Source of the DNA: JABABV01 sp965222755 | Lineage (GTDB): Bacteria; Bacillota_I; Bacilli_A; Mycoplasmatales; JABABV01 | DNA length: 64,000 nt | Reading direction: 5' to 3' | NCBI GenBank assembly: GCA_965222755.1 | Contig: CBDCUK010000001.1 | Coordinates: 310,001 to 374,000, forward strand | Shown here: piece after piece, positions 50,702 to 63,377 of the stretch | Numbering within the stretch: position 1 is the stretch's first letter | Layout: each line of letters opens with the position of its first letter | Notes under the pieces: model-generated | What the model saw: only the letters and a program-made list of their open reading frames with translations | What the model was told of the DNA's origin: nothing | The model's database searches: none | Made by a program: the position numbers and the translations under genes

Positions 50702-51508
50702 TTAGGTAGAAATTAGTTTTCAATAGCTAGTATTATATTTTGTGATTATTTTTCCTGATATTTCGAGTGGACAACTAATTTGGCAAGTAACTTCTTCTTT
50801 TAACTTTGCGCAACCAATTGTGATGTTAACTTTTCCAGAATTAGGAATATTGTTTTTAAAATTTAGTGTACTATGATAATTTTTAATAATTGTTAAATCG
50901 CGAGCTTTAATTCCAGAGCTAATTCAAGTCGGTTTTCTAACCCCTATTATATTAAATAGATTTTCACTAACTGCGCCTTGTGAAAATATAGCATATTTAT
51001 AGTTATCTTTTTTATAATCTGTGTCAATACTCATTATTCAATTATTAACATTATATTTAACGATATGATTATTATCAATATTAGTAAAATTAATTATTTC
51101 ATATTCTAGGCCTGCACGATATGAAAACACTTGATTAATAACTTATCCTGGTTTATCAGCTGTTGCATCATATCAGAGATTAACACTATTATCGTTAAGA
51201 AACTTATTACCTTTATGATATTTAGTAATTACTTTTTTTTCTAAAACATGGGCTAAGTTGCTATCAAAAGTTAAAGTGTCCTTATTTTTAAAATGATGAT
51301 AATGATGCTTTAGTAGCAGACTTTTTTCATTTATTTCAACTTAATTTAACATTAATATCACGATAAACAACTCCAAAAACAGATATCCCATTCTCACTAA
51401 TTAAAAAACAAAGTAATAGTACTAAAAAACTCATTCAAAAATAAATTTTTGTTTTTGATCATCGTTTTTACGTTTTGGATTAATGCTAGTTTCTTTTTAT
51501 TTTGACAT
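50702..51508 (-). pseudogene. Decayed homologue of the 485-2053 membrane proteins
   Basis: The start is MSK followed by TAA, and further shifts and stops interrupt the first half (a hydrophobic FLISENGISVFGVV region can be read). The second half is largely open: VINQVFSYRAGLEYEIINF, VRKPTWISSGIKARDLTII, KVNITIG, VTCQISCPLEISG. It clearly parallels the products of 485-1295 and 1313-2053, including the late Cys residues. Confidence 0.75.
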
Positions 51509-51534
51509 TTCTAATAACTCCTTTTTTACAAATT

Positions 51535-52345
51535 ATTTAATGATAGCGTGAGATTCCAATAATTTTTCAAAGATTAACTTGATAAATTAAGCTTGCTTTC
51601 TGTTTATCATTCAAATCACTTATTTGATAAGTGATTTGACAATTAATTACTAAGTTTAATTTTGGACAAGAAATTGCGATGCCAATATATCCCATCTGTG
51701 ATTCTGAATAATATTCCATATAAAAATACCGCTATAAAAGTCTTTAACTATTTTTAAAATCATTACTATTAATGCTTTGGGTTATTCAATCCGGTTGCAA
51801 CAACGCTTTGACAATATTAATCGCGCTTTCTTGGGCAACAAACATTGACAAATTAAGTATATTGATAAAACTTATTATGAGGTTGATAATCATATGGATT
51901 ATATGGTGTGATTTTTAAATCATCAATACTATAAGATTTCGTATAATTATGTTTTAATAATTACGACTGTCGGTTAAACAATAAATTTTACCATTACTAT
52001 AAGATAGGACTGCATCAGTCACTGTTGTTGTGTCAATTTCATAATCTTGATAATAAATTCTTTTGTTCATTAAAAGTAGTTCAATCTTATTATCTATACT
52101 AATTTTATTAGTAAAATGATTTTTTTAAAAATATTATAAATTGATTCATTATTCGCTTGTGATCTTAAGTTTAATTTTGTAGTTGTTATTTTATTGTGAC
52201 GATAGTGAGGAAGCGCTCCCACAAGCTCAATGCTACCTATACTTAATAATACTCAAGTAATACTAAAAACCAATGCCGAAACTCGTAAAGCCTTTTTATT
52301 AGATGGTTTTTGAGTTTTTAGGTGAATTTTTTAAACTCCTCTTAA
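51535..52345 (-). pseudogene. Second decayed homologue of the same family
   Basis: No usable start codon follows the GAGGAG site near 52340. Readable pieces in changing frames include a transmembrane segment (ALRVSALVFSITWVLLS), VAQESAINIVKALLQPDWIT and KLNLVINCQITY, which parallel the family at 485-2053. The order (two tandem genes, 26 bases apart) is the same as there. Confidence 0.65.
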
Positions 52346-52385
52346 TCATAAATACTATTTAAAAAAATATAGCATAAAAAAGAGT

Positions 52386-52405
52386 AATTATTTAAATAAT
52401 TACCT
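52386..52405. terminator. Hairpin, possible terminator
   Basis: GTAATTATTT and its exact complement are directly joined; T-rich sequence follows. Confidence 0.4.
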
Positions 52406-52614
52406 TTGTTTTTATCAAAACCAACATTATTAAAAATCAGTGTTTTGATGTTATAAATCGGGATTTTAATACTCATAAATTTGATTAAACCACCTCAAAG
52501 ATAAAACAAAAATATTGGAAAATACCTTAAATAGTGTTTTTTAATATTTATTATAAATAATTTTGGTGTACAATAGATATTGAGCGATAAAAAATACAAC
52601 AAAGGAGAATTGTT

Positions 52615-54363
52615 ATTAAAATTATAGAAATAAAAAATATTGCGGAACTGTTTAAAAATGAGGAGCAGCCGATTATTGATGATATTCAGAAAATGGATGA
52701 AATCTATCATCTACATTCATTATTATTCAAAAGTGAAGAATCATTTCTTTTTAGAGGGCAATCAAATTATGAATGAGATTTGAATTCATCTTTATACAGA
52801 AAACATAGTAGTGTTATTAATAATTTCACTCAAACTAATGAAAAAAATAACAAATTAGATACAAGTAGTTTTATTGAATTTTCAATTGATAATACTAAAA
52901 AAATAAGTAAAATGCAAAATGAAAAAAATATTCTAAGATTATGATCCAAATCACAACACGATGGATTAAATACAGCTTTAATAGATTTTACTTCTGAATT
53001 TAAACACGCTTTGTGATTTGCTATAAATGACGGGGATAGTTTATATGATAGATGTTCAATATTTATTATGCAAAAACAAAATTCATTTTACAATATAAAA
53101 AATTATGAAGAAGTAATAATGGGGAGACACATTTATATTTGTCCACACGATATAACAAGAGGTAAATCCCAAAAATCTTTCTTTATAATCCAAAATTCAA
53201 ATACCATTTTAAAAGATTATAAAATTATAAAAATAAATATTAATTTAAATAAAGAAATAAACCAATTATCATTAGGTCAACATATTAAATTTAAATATAA
53301 AATTGAATTAAGAGATTCTATTCAGAAATTTTTAAATAAAGAAAATGTTAAATATGAAACTATTTATTCAGATTCTAAAGGAATTAATGAAAAATATTAT
53401 AAAAGTTATGAAAATTATCGTATTATGGAGGGTTTTTATTATCAAAATAAGCAAAATTATTTAAAAGAACTTGTTCCTTACCTAAAATTATATTATATAA
53501 ATCCGTATAATTCATTTAATTTAATTCGTATAGGGTGAGCATTATCAAAATTGAAAAAATCAAAAATATTAGAACCCTATACTAAAAATAAACAATCATC
53601 AAATAAAAAATTTGATGATGAATTAACAAAAACTATAGTAAACAAATTTGAAGAAGCTATTAAAATTAATCCAAACGAAGCAGAACATTACTATGAATTT
53701 GGTATGTATTTAAAAAAAAATAAAGAATTCGGAGAAAAAACATTAAATATTTTTGAAAAAGCAGTGCAACTAGATCCCAAAAAAACAACATATAGACTAG
53801 GGCAATCTTTTATATTATTTCAAATAGCCACTAACAAGGAAAATAAGATGTCATATTATTTTTTTAAAAGATCTTTGGAGGAATTAGAAAACATAATTAA
53901 AATAGAACCAAATAATTTATATGCATATAATAATTTGATTTGATGCAGCAAAAACCTTGAGAGTATTTTAATAAAAAAAACATCAAAAAAATCTAACAAA
54001 AATATAAAAGAGGTGGTACTCAAAAAAATAATAGAAGCTATTTATCATTTTGAAAATACATATAAATATTTATGGGAATCTTCTAAACATATTATAATAA
54101 AAAATATTCATAATAAAAAATATAAAGACTCACTGATTGCGTTACTTGATCTAATGAGTAATTTTATTACTATTAATAAAGTGGGGCAAAAACAAAACGT
54201 AAAAGAAAAAAATTTAAAATTATTAAATGATTGTAAAAAAGAATTAGAAAATAACGAAATCAAAATAGAGTTTTTAGAAAAAAATATAAAAGAAATTCAA
54301 ATATTTTTTAAAGATATATATTATAGTATAAAAAAGTTAATCGAAACTGAATATTTATTTTAA
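52615..54363 (+). CDS. FRG-domain plus TPR protein with apparent AUU start
   Basis: 582 residues if begun at ATT 52615, seven bases after AAAGGAG; this gives (M)KIIEIKNIAELFK, a natural FRG start. The first in-frame ATG (52693) lies 26 codons later, without a good site. The FRG domain spans about residues 1-300: FLFRGQSNYEWDLNSSLYRK, then SQHDGLNTALIDFTSEFKHA. TPR-like repeats follow at about 330-460 (FEEAIKINPNEAEHYYEFG, FEKAVQLDPKKTTYRLG), then a helical tail. FRG proteins are found in bacteria and phages, sometimes near defence genes, but their activity is not established. No signal peptide, so probably cytoplasmic. Confidence 0.8.
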
Positions 54364-54380
54364 GAAATAATTATAAATTT

Positions 54381-54412
54381 AAAAAAACACTTTAAAATTA
54401 AAGTGTTTTTTT
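54381..54412. terminator. Bidirectional terminator
   Basis: AAAAAAACACTTTA and complement between convergent genes. Confidence 0.8.
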
Positions 54413-54439
54413 AAATTAATTTGTAGTACAAACATATAA

Positions 54440-55234
54440 TTATTCACATACAGGAGTAAGAGTAAAAAGTCCTTCTCCATCTTGAAATTCTCAATCATTA
54501 ACAGAATAACTATGGTGTCAATTATGAGTAAAATAAGTATAAATATCAGCTGATAATTCTAATCCGACAATATTAGATCCAGATTTTAAACCGCTACTAG
54601 CATAGCCACATAGACCATGTCCATTTGTCCATGGATTACCTCCGAATCAGTGAGAAGATTTATAAGTATCTAATCGTTCTCCTCTGTTATTATTGGATGT
54701 GTTATCAGGTAAAATAAATTTATCTGTTGAAGAGAAATCAAATTTTTGACATAAACTATCATAACTAATATTTACTTTAATTGTATATTCTCAACTAATA
54801 GTAAAATAACTTATAGTTTTATCTTTATTTGCGGCATTCTGATAGGCTCTGTTGATTAAAGGTCCGATATCATAATTTTCCGAAGCACTAAAATTATGCT
54901 CATTATTTTGGTGAGCAGCTGTTTGAGTATTGTAAACGGTTCCTTTTAACTGATCCATATCTCAATAAAAATCATCAGCATTTTTATCTGTTCCTGCAGT
55001 TATAGGGTTTAATTTTTTATCCATTGGTGGTGGTCCTGAAGGATGATGATGATGTCCGTTTTCTATTATTCCAGTCAGTTCTGGTCCATTTGTATCTCCG
55101 AATTTATAAGTTAAAATTGTGGTTCCTTTGTTATTTAATAATTCTTGGGTTTTATTTATAATAATAATTGGAGAAAATAGAGAAAGTAAAGATAAATTTG
55201 TTATTCCTATTTTTTTTAATAATTTGTTTTTCAT
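54440..55234 (-). CDS. Secreted protein of unknown function
   Basis: 264 residues through TGA-Trp. MKNKLLKKIGITNLSLLSLF then SPIIIIN is a signal peptide or anchor without a lipobox Cys. A His- and Pro-rich segment (GHHHHPSGPPP, about residues 60-70) could bind metal. The C-terminal 150 residues are rich in Trp, Gly and aromatic residues and have four Cys (CQKF, LCGY, and a terminal Cys). It lies 31 bases after the gene 55266-56918 and is probably cotranscribed. Confidence 0.7.
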
Positions 55235-55265
55235 AATTAAATCCTTTTTTTATTTTAATTTAATT

Positions 55266-56918
55266 TTAATAATATATTTTTGTTAAATCACTTAAACCCA
55301 TGTTAACCAAATTAACTACTTTGAATGCCACCGGTATGTCATATGCATGTTGCCCTATAAAATCTGATCCTCAAACATCATAGTCTGGTGATTTAATAAG
55401 ACTTGTATTTAATATTGGCAATCCTCCGTGTCCATTAGGGATTAAAGAATCTCCATAAATATGATTATTTGAAATGTCTGGATTTCTATTTTTATCACCT
55501 CCTAACATACTAATCATTTCAGAGTATTCTCCTTTTACAGGAGAAAATAATTTATCTTTTTTATCTATATGAGGGTAATTTTTCATAGTTGTTTTTGTCG
55601 GGATTATAATATCTATATTACCCATATTGTTAAATCCATTAATAGAATCATGGTCTTTTGAATATGAATAATATGATTCTCCACCAGTTTCGTCACTAGC
55701 ATTATTTAACGCGCTGGCAAATATAGATGGTGTTATTTCGCATTTATAAGATTCGTTATGGAAATGTGCCGTGTTTTGATTGATAAGGGTATTATACATT
55801 CCGTTTTTTTTATTAGTATTTCAACGTACTGCAGGTTGAGTATAAAGATGTGTCCTAATCTGATTATTAGAAATATTATTATTATCATAAGACTTTAATG
55901 TTGATGGAGAGAAATAAAGCCATCCATCAGTATCTTTTAAGTTATCAGCTGCTTCTAAAACATAATTTTTTTGAGAGACTCCTGTTTTTAAAAAAGCATT
56001 TTGAATTTGATTTTGATTTATTGTAAACCCTGCTGAGCGAAATTTATGATCTCATAATCAACTATATCTAGTGTGTCCTGTATATGGATCTTTAGTACCT
56101 AAACATTCTCCCGTATGATATGTATAAGTGCTATTAATATTTATTTTAGATGTATCTGATACATCATAACCAGTCACAAAACTAAGATTATGCTCAATTG
56201 CTGATAAATCCACAGGTATAAAGGGGTTTGGGTGTGAAGAATAATTGTTGCTAAAAAAAGTGTTAACTGATCCCTTTCCTTTTTTAAGAGCTCTTTTTAT
56301 TGTATTAACGGTATTTTTACATTTTAAAATATCTTTAATATCATATCTGTGTCCGCTATGTCCGATTATAGCTTTAATATTTTGTCCTAAACTATTTATT
56401 TCGCTTGCAATACTAAAAAGATCTAAAAATGCTCCTGCAGTTATTTCTTCAGTTGGTAGACCCACAGCATCTGTAACAATACTCGCTAGTGCTAACCCTA
56501 AATCTATAAGCATTTTCATATTTAATGATGAGGATAAATCATTACTGATTTTTTGATTTGTACTTCTTGGAATTCATTTAAAATTCATTTTTACTAATTT
56601 ATCATAATAAGATCTAAAATATGGATCCTTGTCTTTTAAACTAAATTTTTTTCCTCAAGAATTATCAAAATCATCAACAATGCTTGGCCATGGAGTTCAT
56701 GGTTTTGATCCTGTTGAACCTATATAATTATTATGAATTAATTTAGACATTAATCTATATTTCACATCATCAATAGCTTTATAATTATTTTTCTTACCAT
56801 TTATAATAGACTGTTTGTATAATCCGTTTGTTGTTTTAACATTTTGAGTAATGCAAATTGAAGGCGCAACACTTGAAAGCGCAGATAAGCTCGTGTATAA
56901 TAAAATTTTATTTTTCAT
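55266..56918 (-). CDS. Large secreted protein of unknown function
   Basis: 550 residues through TGA-Trp. It starts MKNKILLYTSLSALSSVAPS with no lipobox. A predicted helical, partly hydrophobic block at about residues 130-180 (MKMLIDLGLALASIVTDAVG, AGAFLDLFSIASEINSLG) stands out in an otherwise polar protein. The C-terminal 350 residues are Asn-, Ser- and Tyr-rich. The layout (secretion signal, amphipathic helical block, beta-rich C-terminus) could suit a secreted pore-former or effector, but I recognise no family and this is speculation. It is flanked on the same strand by a lipoprotein and another secreted protein gene. Confidence 0.7.
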
Positions 56919-57009
56919 ATTTTCCCTTTCATCGTTATTTGATAAAAAAATCAAATAAAAATATTTTCATAATTAAATACTATTATAATTTTTAAATATA
57001 AACTCAATA

Positions 57010-58254
57010 TTATAAAACCTCTTGATGTAAATTTAAAATTTCATTCATTGTAGTTCCGATATTAGATTTATTAAATAAATTACTAGAAAAATCATAGTTT
57101 TGATTATCAAATTTTATAAAACTAATATTTTCTGGATTATCCACAGATCTAAAGCCAACATTACTTAATGATGCTGTTCGGATTTTAATTGTTTTACTTT
57201 TATGATTAATCATAAAAGTAGCGTTAATAAAAATACTTCCTCCACAACACGTCATATTAGTATTTTCTAAATTTGTTAAATCTTTATTTATGATTTGGTT
57301 GTTATTATCAACGTATGTAAAATTATGTTGTCAAATATCTAAAAAAGTTTTTGTTTGATCAGCGGGATATTTTTGCTTACTAAAATTTTCTAATTCAGAA
57401 ACAACACTGACCATACCGGTATAGTAAGTATTTTTAAACGAAGATTTTGTAAGATTTTCAAGTGTAAAATTACTAGTTTTAAAATCAAGACAAGTATGAA
57501 TTAGAACTACTCGATTTCCCAAACTATCAAGTCCTTGCATTGATATAAAACCAGTATAACTAGTGATCGGAAATGATAATTGTCCTAACTTAGGATGAGC
57601 ATTAAATGTAATATTTGCGTGTCCAGTAATATTATTCATACTATCAATATCATATTCTATAATTTCAATTTTTGAAACACTAGTAAGATTTTTATATTGC
57701 ATATCTCCAGTGTCATTATGATTAAATATATTAGTAATTTTTGATTTTTGAGCTGTTAATTCTTTCATCATTTTAGGATGTAGCAAATAAGATATATTTT
57801 CGTCTCAAGTATCACTATAATATTGAAATTTATTTCATGTATATAATAATATTTGTGATTTTTTGAACATATCATTAACATTTTCGTTGGCGTTACCTTT
57901 TAGACCGATCATAGCAACTGTATTTTCCCCAGCAAAAGTAACTGTTTCTTGAAAAGCACCTTGAAAATTGGTAATCAACTTATTATTAGAATCAGTAATA
58001 TTAGTAATATCTGTTGTAATTTTTTGTGATATAGTGGGATCGAGTGCGATACTACCATAATATTTTTTATTATTAGTTATTCATCATTGAGTTGTATCTA
58101 ACAAATGATGACCATCTTTATTTGCATCAATTAAAAAATTATGAAAAGTTTCAAAATTAGAATCTTGATGATGACAACTAGTAGTCAGCATTGATGTTGT
58201 TACAAAACCAATCGTTGTAAAAAATGCCATTAAATAATTTTTAATTTTTTTCAT
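57010..58254 (-). CDS. Lipoprotein, first gene of a secreted-protein cluster
   Basis: 414 residues through TGA-Trp. MKKIKNYLMAFFTTIGFVTT then SMLTTSC, the lipid Cys at about residue 27, followed by HHQDS. The mature part does not show the module of the lipoprotein array by eye. It starts just past the 16S rRNA terminator and is followed after 91 bases by the secreted protein gene at 56918, so the three genes may form an operon. Function unknown. Confidence 0.8.
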
Positions 58255-58352
58255 CTTTAAATACTGCTTTCTTTTTTAATTTAGTAATAAAATTACATCT
58301 ATTCAATAAAATGATAGCATAATTTTAAAAATAAACAAAAAAGCACATAAAA

Positions 58353-58378
58353 AAAAGAACTTCTCTCAAAGTTCTTTT
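58353..58378 (-). terminator. 16S rRNA terminator
   Basis: AAAAGAACTT and complement with a T run on the minus strand, about 130 bases past the 16S 3' end. Confidence 0.8.
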
Positions 58379-58505
58379 GTTATAATAGTCTCTCAAAACT
58401 AAATAGAAATTAATTTGCATCCTTTTATTAGCTAATGTACACCATGTATATACAGATGTCGTTTTTTATAAAATGTGTTTTATTATAAATATAATAAACT
58501 CCGTA

Positions 58506-60031
<1,526 letters not shown>

Positions 60032-60164
60032 TTGATTTCTAGCTTTATAAAATAGTCAATTAAAATAATTGACGGATGTGTTAATTTCTATTTAGTTTTC
60101 AAAGACCATTAATAACTTTGTTGCTTCCTAAGAAGTAATTAATACCACTTAGGACAACTAATAA

Positions 60165-60193
60165 ATTATACTTCAATTACTCACTTATGTCAA
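60165..60193 (-). promoter_or_regulatory. 16S promoter P2
   Basis: The minus strand has TTGACA-17-TATAAT, a perfect consensus (-10 at 60165-60170, -35 at 60188-60193). Confidence 0.85.
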
Positions 60194-60273
60194 GCATAAA
60201 CTTTAATTTTTTTAATTTATTTCGCAATCTTTTTCAGCAGTTTTGGTTGCTGCTTAAATAAGAACGCCAGATA

Positions 60274-60302
60274 ATTATATAACTATTAAACACGTAAGTC
60301 AA
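60274..60302 (-). promoter_or_regulatory. 16S promoter P1
   Basis: The minus strand has TTGACT-17-TATAAT (-10 at 60274-60279, -35 at 60297-60302). The -35 box begins eight bases past the miaA stop codon. Confidence 0.8.
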
Positions 60303-60309
60303 GGATTTT

Positions 60310-61272
60310 TTATATTTTTATTAAAAAATTCTCAACTTCCTTTATCAGATTTCCAAAATCAATATTATAATCATTAAAAAATCACTTTATGCTTTTAATT
60401 TGACCCTTAAATCATGTTAATTGTTTTTTTGCTAGTTTAATATTATTTTTAAGAATTTCAATTTGTGCTTCCTTTAAACTAACTTTATGATCAATAAAAG
60501 TAATCATTTCCTTATAAGATATTGCTTTTAAATTTTTAATTAATCCATATTTATTATATAGACTTCTGACTTCTTCAATTAACCCAGAACTAGTATGGTC
60601 CAAAATGCGCTGATAAAGATAATCTTGGTAAGCTTTTTTATCAGCAAATGTTAGTCCTATATAAGTTGTATCATAAAGTTCGCTTCTTTGATGAGCAGCA
60701 ATATGGGCACTTTTAGTTTTATTATGCAAATAATAAAATTTCAAAGCACGCAATACTCGTTGACGATTATTAATATGAGTTGTTTTTGAATATGGAGGAT
60801 CAATCTTAACTAGTTGATCTCATAGTGCTTCGTTTGATAAATTAGATAGATCATTAATAATGCTTTGGTTTTGACTTTCTTTGATTAAGGCTGTTTCATC
60901 AATAAAACGATAATCGCATAAAAGAGCATTAATATATAAACCACTACCTCCGACAACGATAACTAATTTGTTCTTTGCAAAGATTGCTTTAATTAACTGG
61001 CGTCCATCACGCTGAAAATCAGCAACACTATAATCTTGATCGGGCTTGGCAATATCTAATAAATGATGGATTGCTTGAGTTTGCTCAGTCACAGTTACTT
61101 TATTAGTACCGATATCCATACTTTGATAAAATTGCGTTGCATCAGCATTAATAATTTCACCATTTAAATTATTAGCTAACCAAATTGCTAACTCGCTTTT
61201 TCCGGTTGCTGTTGGTCCAACAAGACAAATAATCTTTTGAGCATATTTTTGTTGTAGTTCTTTTGAAGTCAT
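60310..61272 (-). CDS. miaA: tRNA dimethylallyltransferase
   Basis: 320 residues through TGA-Trp, normal length. MiaA transfers a dimethylallyl group to A37 of tRNAs that read codons starting with U. The phosphate-binding loop GPTATGKS is at residues 19-26; INADATQFYQSMDIGTNKV, HHLLDIAKPDQDYSVADF and VGGSGLYINALL follow in the expected order, and the C-terminal NNRQRVLRAL block is intact. The 16S promoters follow directly downstream with no clear terminator between, so some read-through into rRNA is possible. Confidence 0.95.
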
Positions 61273-61388
61273 ATTGATGAGATCACCCTTTATTTTTTTA
61301 TATTTTTTTATCTATTATATACTAGATATTAGTTCTTATTATATTTAATATATAAGGCATTAAAAATTAAGTAATAATTAAGTAAAAA

Positions 61389-61418
61389 AATAAAAAACTA
61401 ATTGCTTAGTTTTTTATT
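61389..61418 (-). terminator. Terminator overlapping the end of gpmI
   Basis: AATAAAAAACTAA and its complement form a hairpin that includes the gpmI stop codon (61406-61408). Confidence 0.65.
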
Positions 61419-62917
61419 AAGTTTTTCCCTGTCATGTCTGAGGGGACACTCAGTTTTAAATATTTCATAATTGTCACTGCAACATCTGCTAGTTTTGGTT
61501 CCTCATCAATTAACTCAATACTATTATCAGTTAAAATAAATGGTACCAAACTTGAAGTGTGTTTTTTAGCTGGTCCATTTTTAGCATCAAGCATAATTTC
61601 AGCATTACCATGATCAGCAGTTACTACTAATGTTCCCATAACTTTTTGAAGCGCTTTATAAATTTGACCAATGCAATCATCAACAATTTCAACTGCTTTG
61701 ATCGCTGGAGCTATTTTACCAGTATGTCCAACCATATCAGGATTGGCAAAATTTAAAATAATAACATCAAATTTTCCTAAATTAGAAACGACTGCATCAG
61801 TAATTCCCTGCGCTGACATTGCCGGCACAGTTGAAAAGTCTTCAACTTTTAAAGACGCTACTAAGATCCGATCTTCTAAATGATAAACTTGATCAACGCT
61901 TCCATCAAAAAAGAATGTAACATGCGCATATTTTTGCGTTTCAGCAACACGTAATTGTTTTAAATTATTTTTTGCTAATACTGCTCCGAACCCATTTTTA
62001 ACAACTTGAGGTTTAAAAGCAATGCTACTATTAATTCCAACATATTCCATCATTGTCACAAATGTTAAATTTTTTAATTTCTTTTGGGGATTTCAATCAT
62101 ATAATTTTGATCCAATAAATCCATGTGTAATTTGACGTGCGCGATCAGGACGAAAATTAGCAAAAATAATTGAATCCTTATCTTTAATCGCAATTTTTAG
62201 TTTGTTATTAAAAGCCGGAATAATAAATTCATCAAAAATATTTTCTTGATATTGGGCATCAATGTAATCATAGACATTTTCAAAACTCGGACCTGATAAA
62301 TTAACTAAAACATTATAAGCTTTCATATTACGTTCGAAAATTTCATCACGATCCATTGCAAAGAAGCGACCACCAATTGATGCTAATTGACCAACGTATT
62401 TACTCATTGCTTGATCAAGGATCTTTAAATATTGTTTGATTGATTGAGGATCAACGTCACGACCATCAGCAAAAGCATGGATATAAACATTATTAAAATT
62501 GGCATCACTAGCTAATTTTAATAATCCAATAATATGATTTAGTGATGAGTGAACTCCTCCATCAGATAATAATCCCATAATATGTAAATTAGAATTATGT
62601 TTTTTAGCATTTTTAATTGCTAATAAAAATGCTTTGTTAGTGAAGAAACTCTCATTACGAATCGCTTCATCAATTAAAGAAAGTCCTGTATAAACAATAC
62701 GACCTGCTCCAATATTTAAATGTCCAACTTCTGAATTTCCCATTTGTCCTTTTGGTAGACCAACATATTCTCCAGCTGCATGCATTTTGACATTGGGATA
62801 ATTATTCATTAAGTAATCTAAATTTGGTGTTTTAGCTAAGCTAAAAGCATTCCCGGGACCGGGAGCTTCAAAACCTAAGCCATCAATAACTGTTAATACT
62901 AATGGTTTTTTATTCAT
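61406..62917 (-). CDS. gpmI: Phosphoglycerate mutase, 2,3-bisphosphoglycerate-independent
   Basis: 503 residues through TGA-Trp, normal length. The enzyme interconverts 3- and 2-phosphoglycerate in glycolysis. Metal-binding Asp 12 in VIDGLGFEAPGPGNAF, the phospho-Ser 62 in MGNSEVGHLNIGAGR, HAFADGRDVDPQS, IGGRFFAMDRD, FANFRPDRARQ and the late VTADHGNAEIM are all present. The start overlaps the coaD stop by 8 bases (ATGAATAA), and an AAGGAG site lies inside the end of coaD, so translation is coupled. Confidence 0.97.
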
Positions 62918-63377
62918 GATTATTCTCCTTGTTATTATTTAATTTAATTCCGTAATTAGCAACTTCACGAATTAACGTTGAAGATACTTTGTGATTTTTT
63001 GATAAAGTTGGAATTAAAATTGTTGTTAATTTTTGATTTAAAGTCTGGTTGATTCAACTAGCATCAATTTCATAACGAGCATCATGCTCATTACGAATTC
63101 CTCTAATTATAAAAGTTGCCTTTAGCTCAAAAGCGATTTTTGCTGTTAGCTGATCTTCATTAATAATGACCTTAACTTTTGGTTCATCTTTAAAAAGTTC
63201 CGCAATTTCTTTTTGGCTTTTCAAAAAATCGCTTTTCTTTTTTTTACTAATATTTTTCGTAACAACTATGTAAATATTGTCAAACAAAGTTAATGATTGT
63301 TTGACAACACTTTCATGGCCATGGTGAAAAGGATCAAAAGATCCTGGAAAAATAGCAATTTTTTTATTATGATTCAT
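62910..63377 (-). CDS. coaD: Phosphopantetheine adenylyltransferase
   Basis: 155 residues from ATG 63377 (MNHNKKIAIFPGSFDPFHHG). CoaD makes dephospho-CoA from ATP and 4'-phosphopantetheine. The nucleotidyl-transferase motif GSFDPFHHGH is at residues 12-21; IRGIRNEHDARYEI and the C-terminal KVSSTLIREVA (the 'ISSSxvRe' motif) are present. A GTG nine bases upstream is in frame but lies in the end of the preceding gene; I prefer the ATG. The gene overlaps the malic enzyme gene at its start and gpmI at its end. Confidence 0.95.

Noticed and set aside
55030..55070. HHHH in the secreted protein as an engineered His tag
   Set aside because: It sits inside a natural reading frame, has four His mixed with Gly and Pro, and is not at a terminus.
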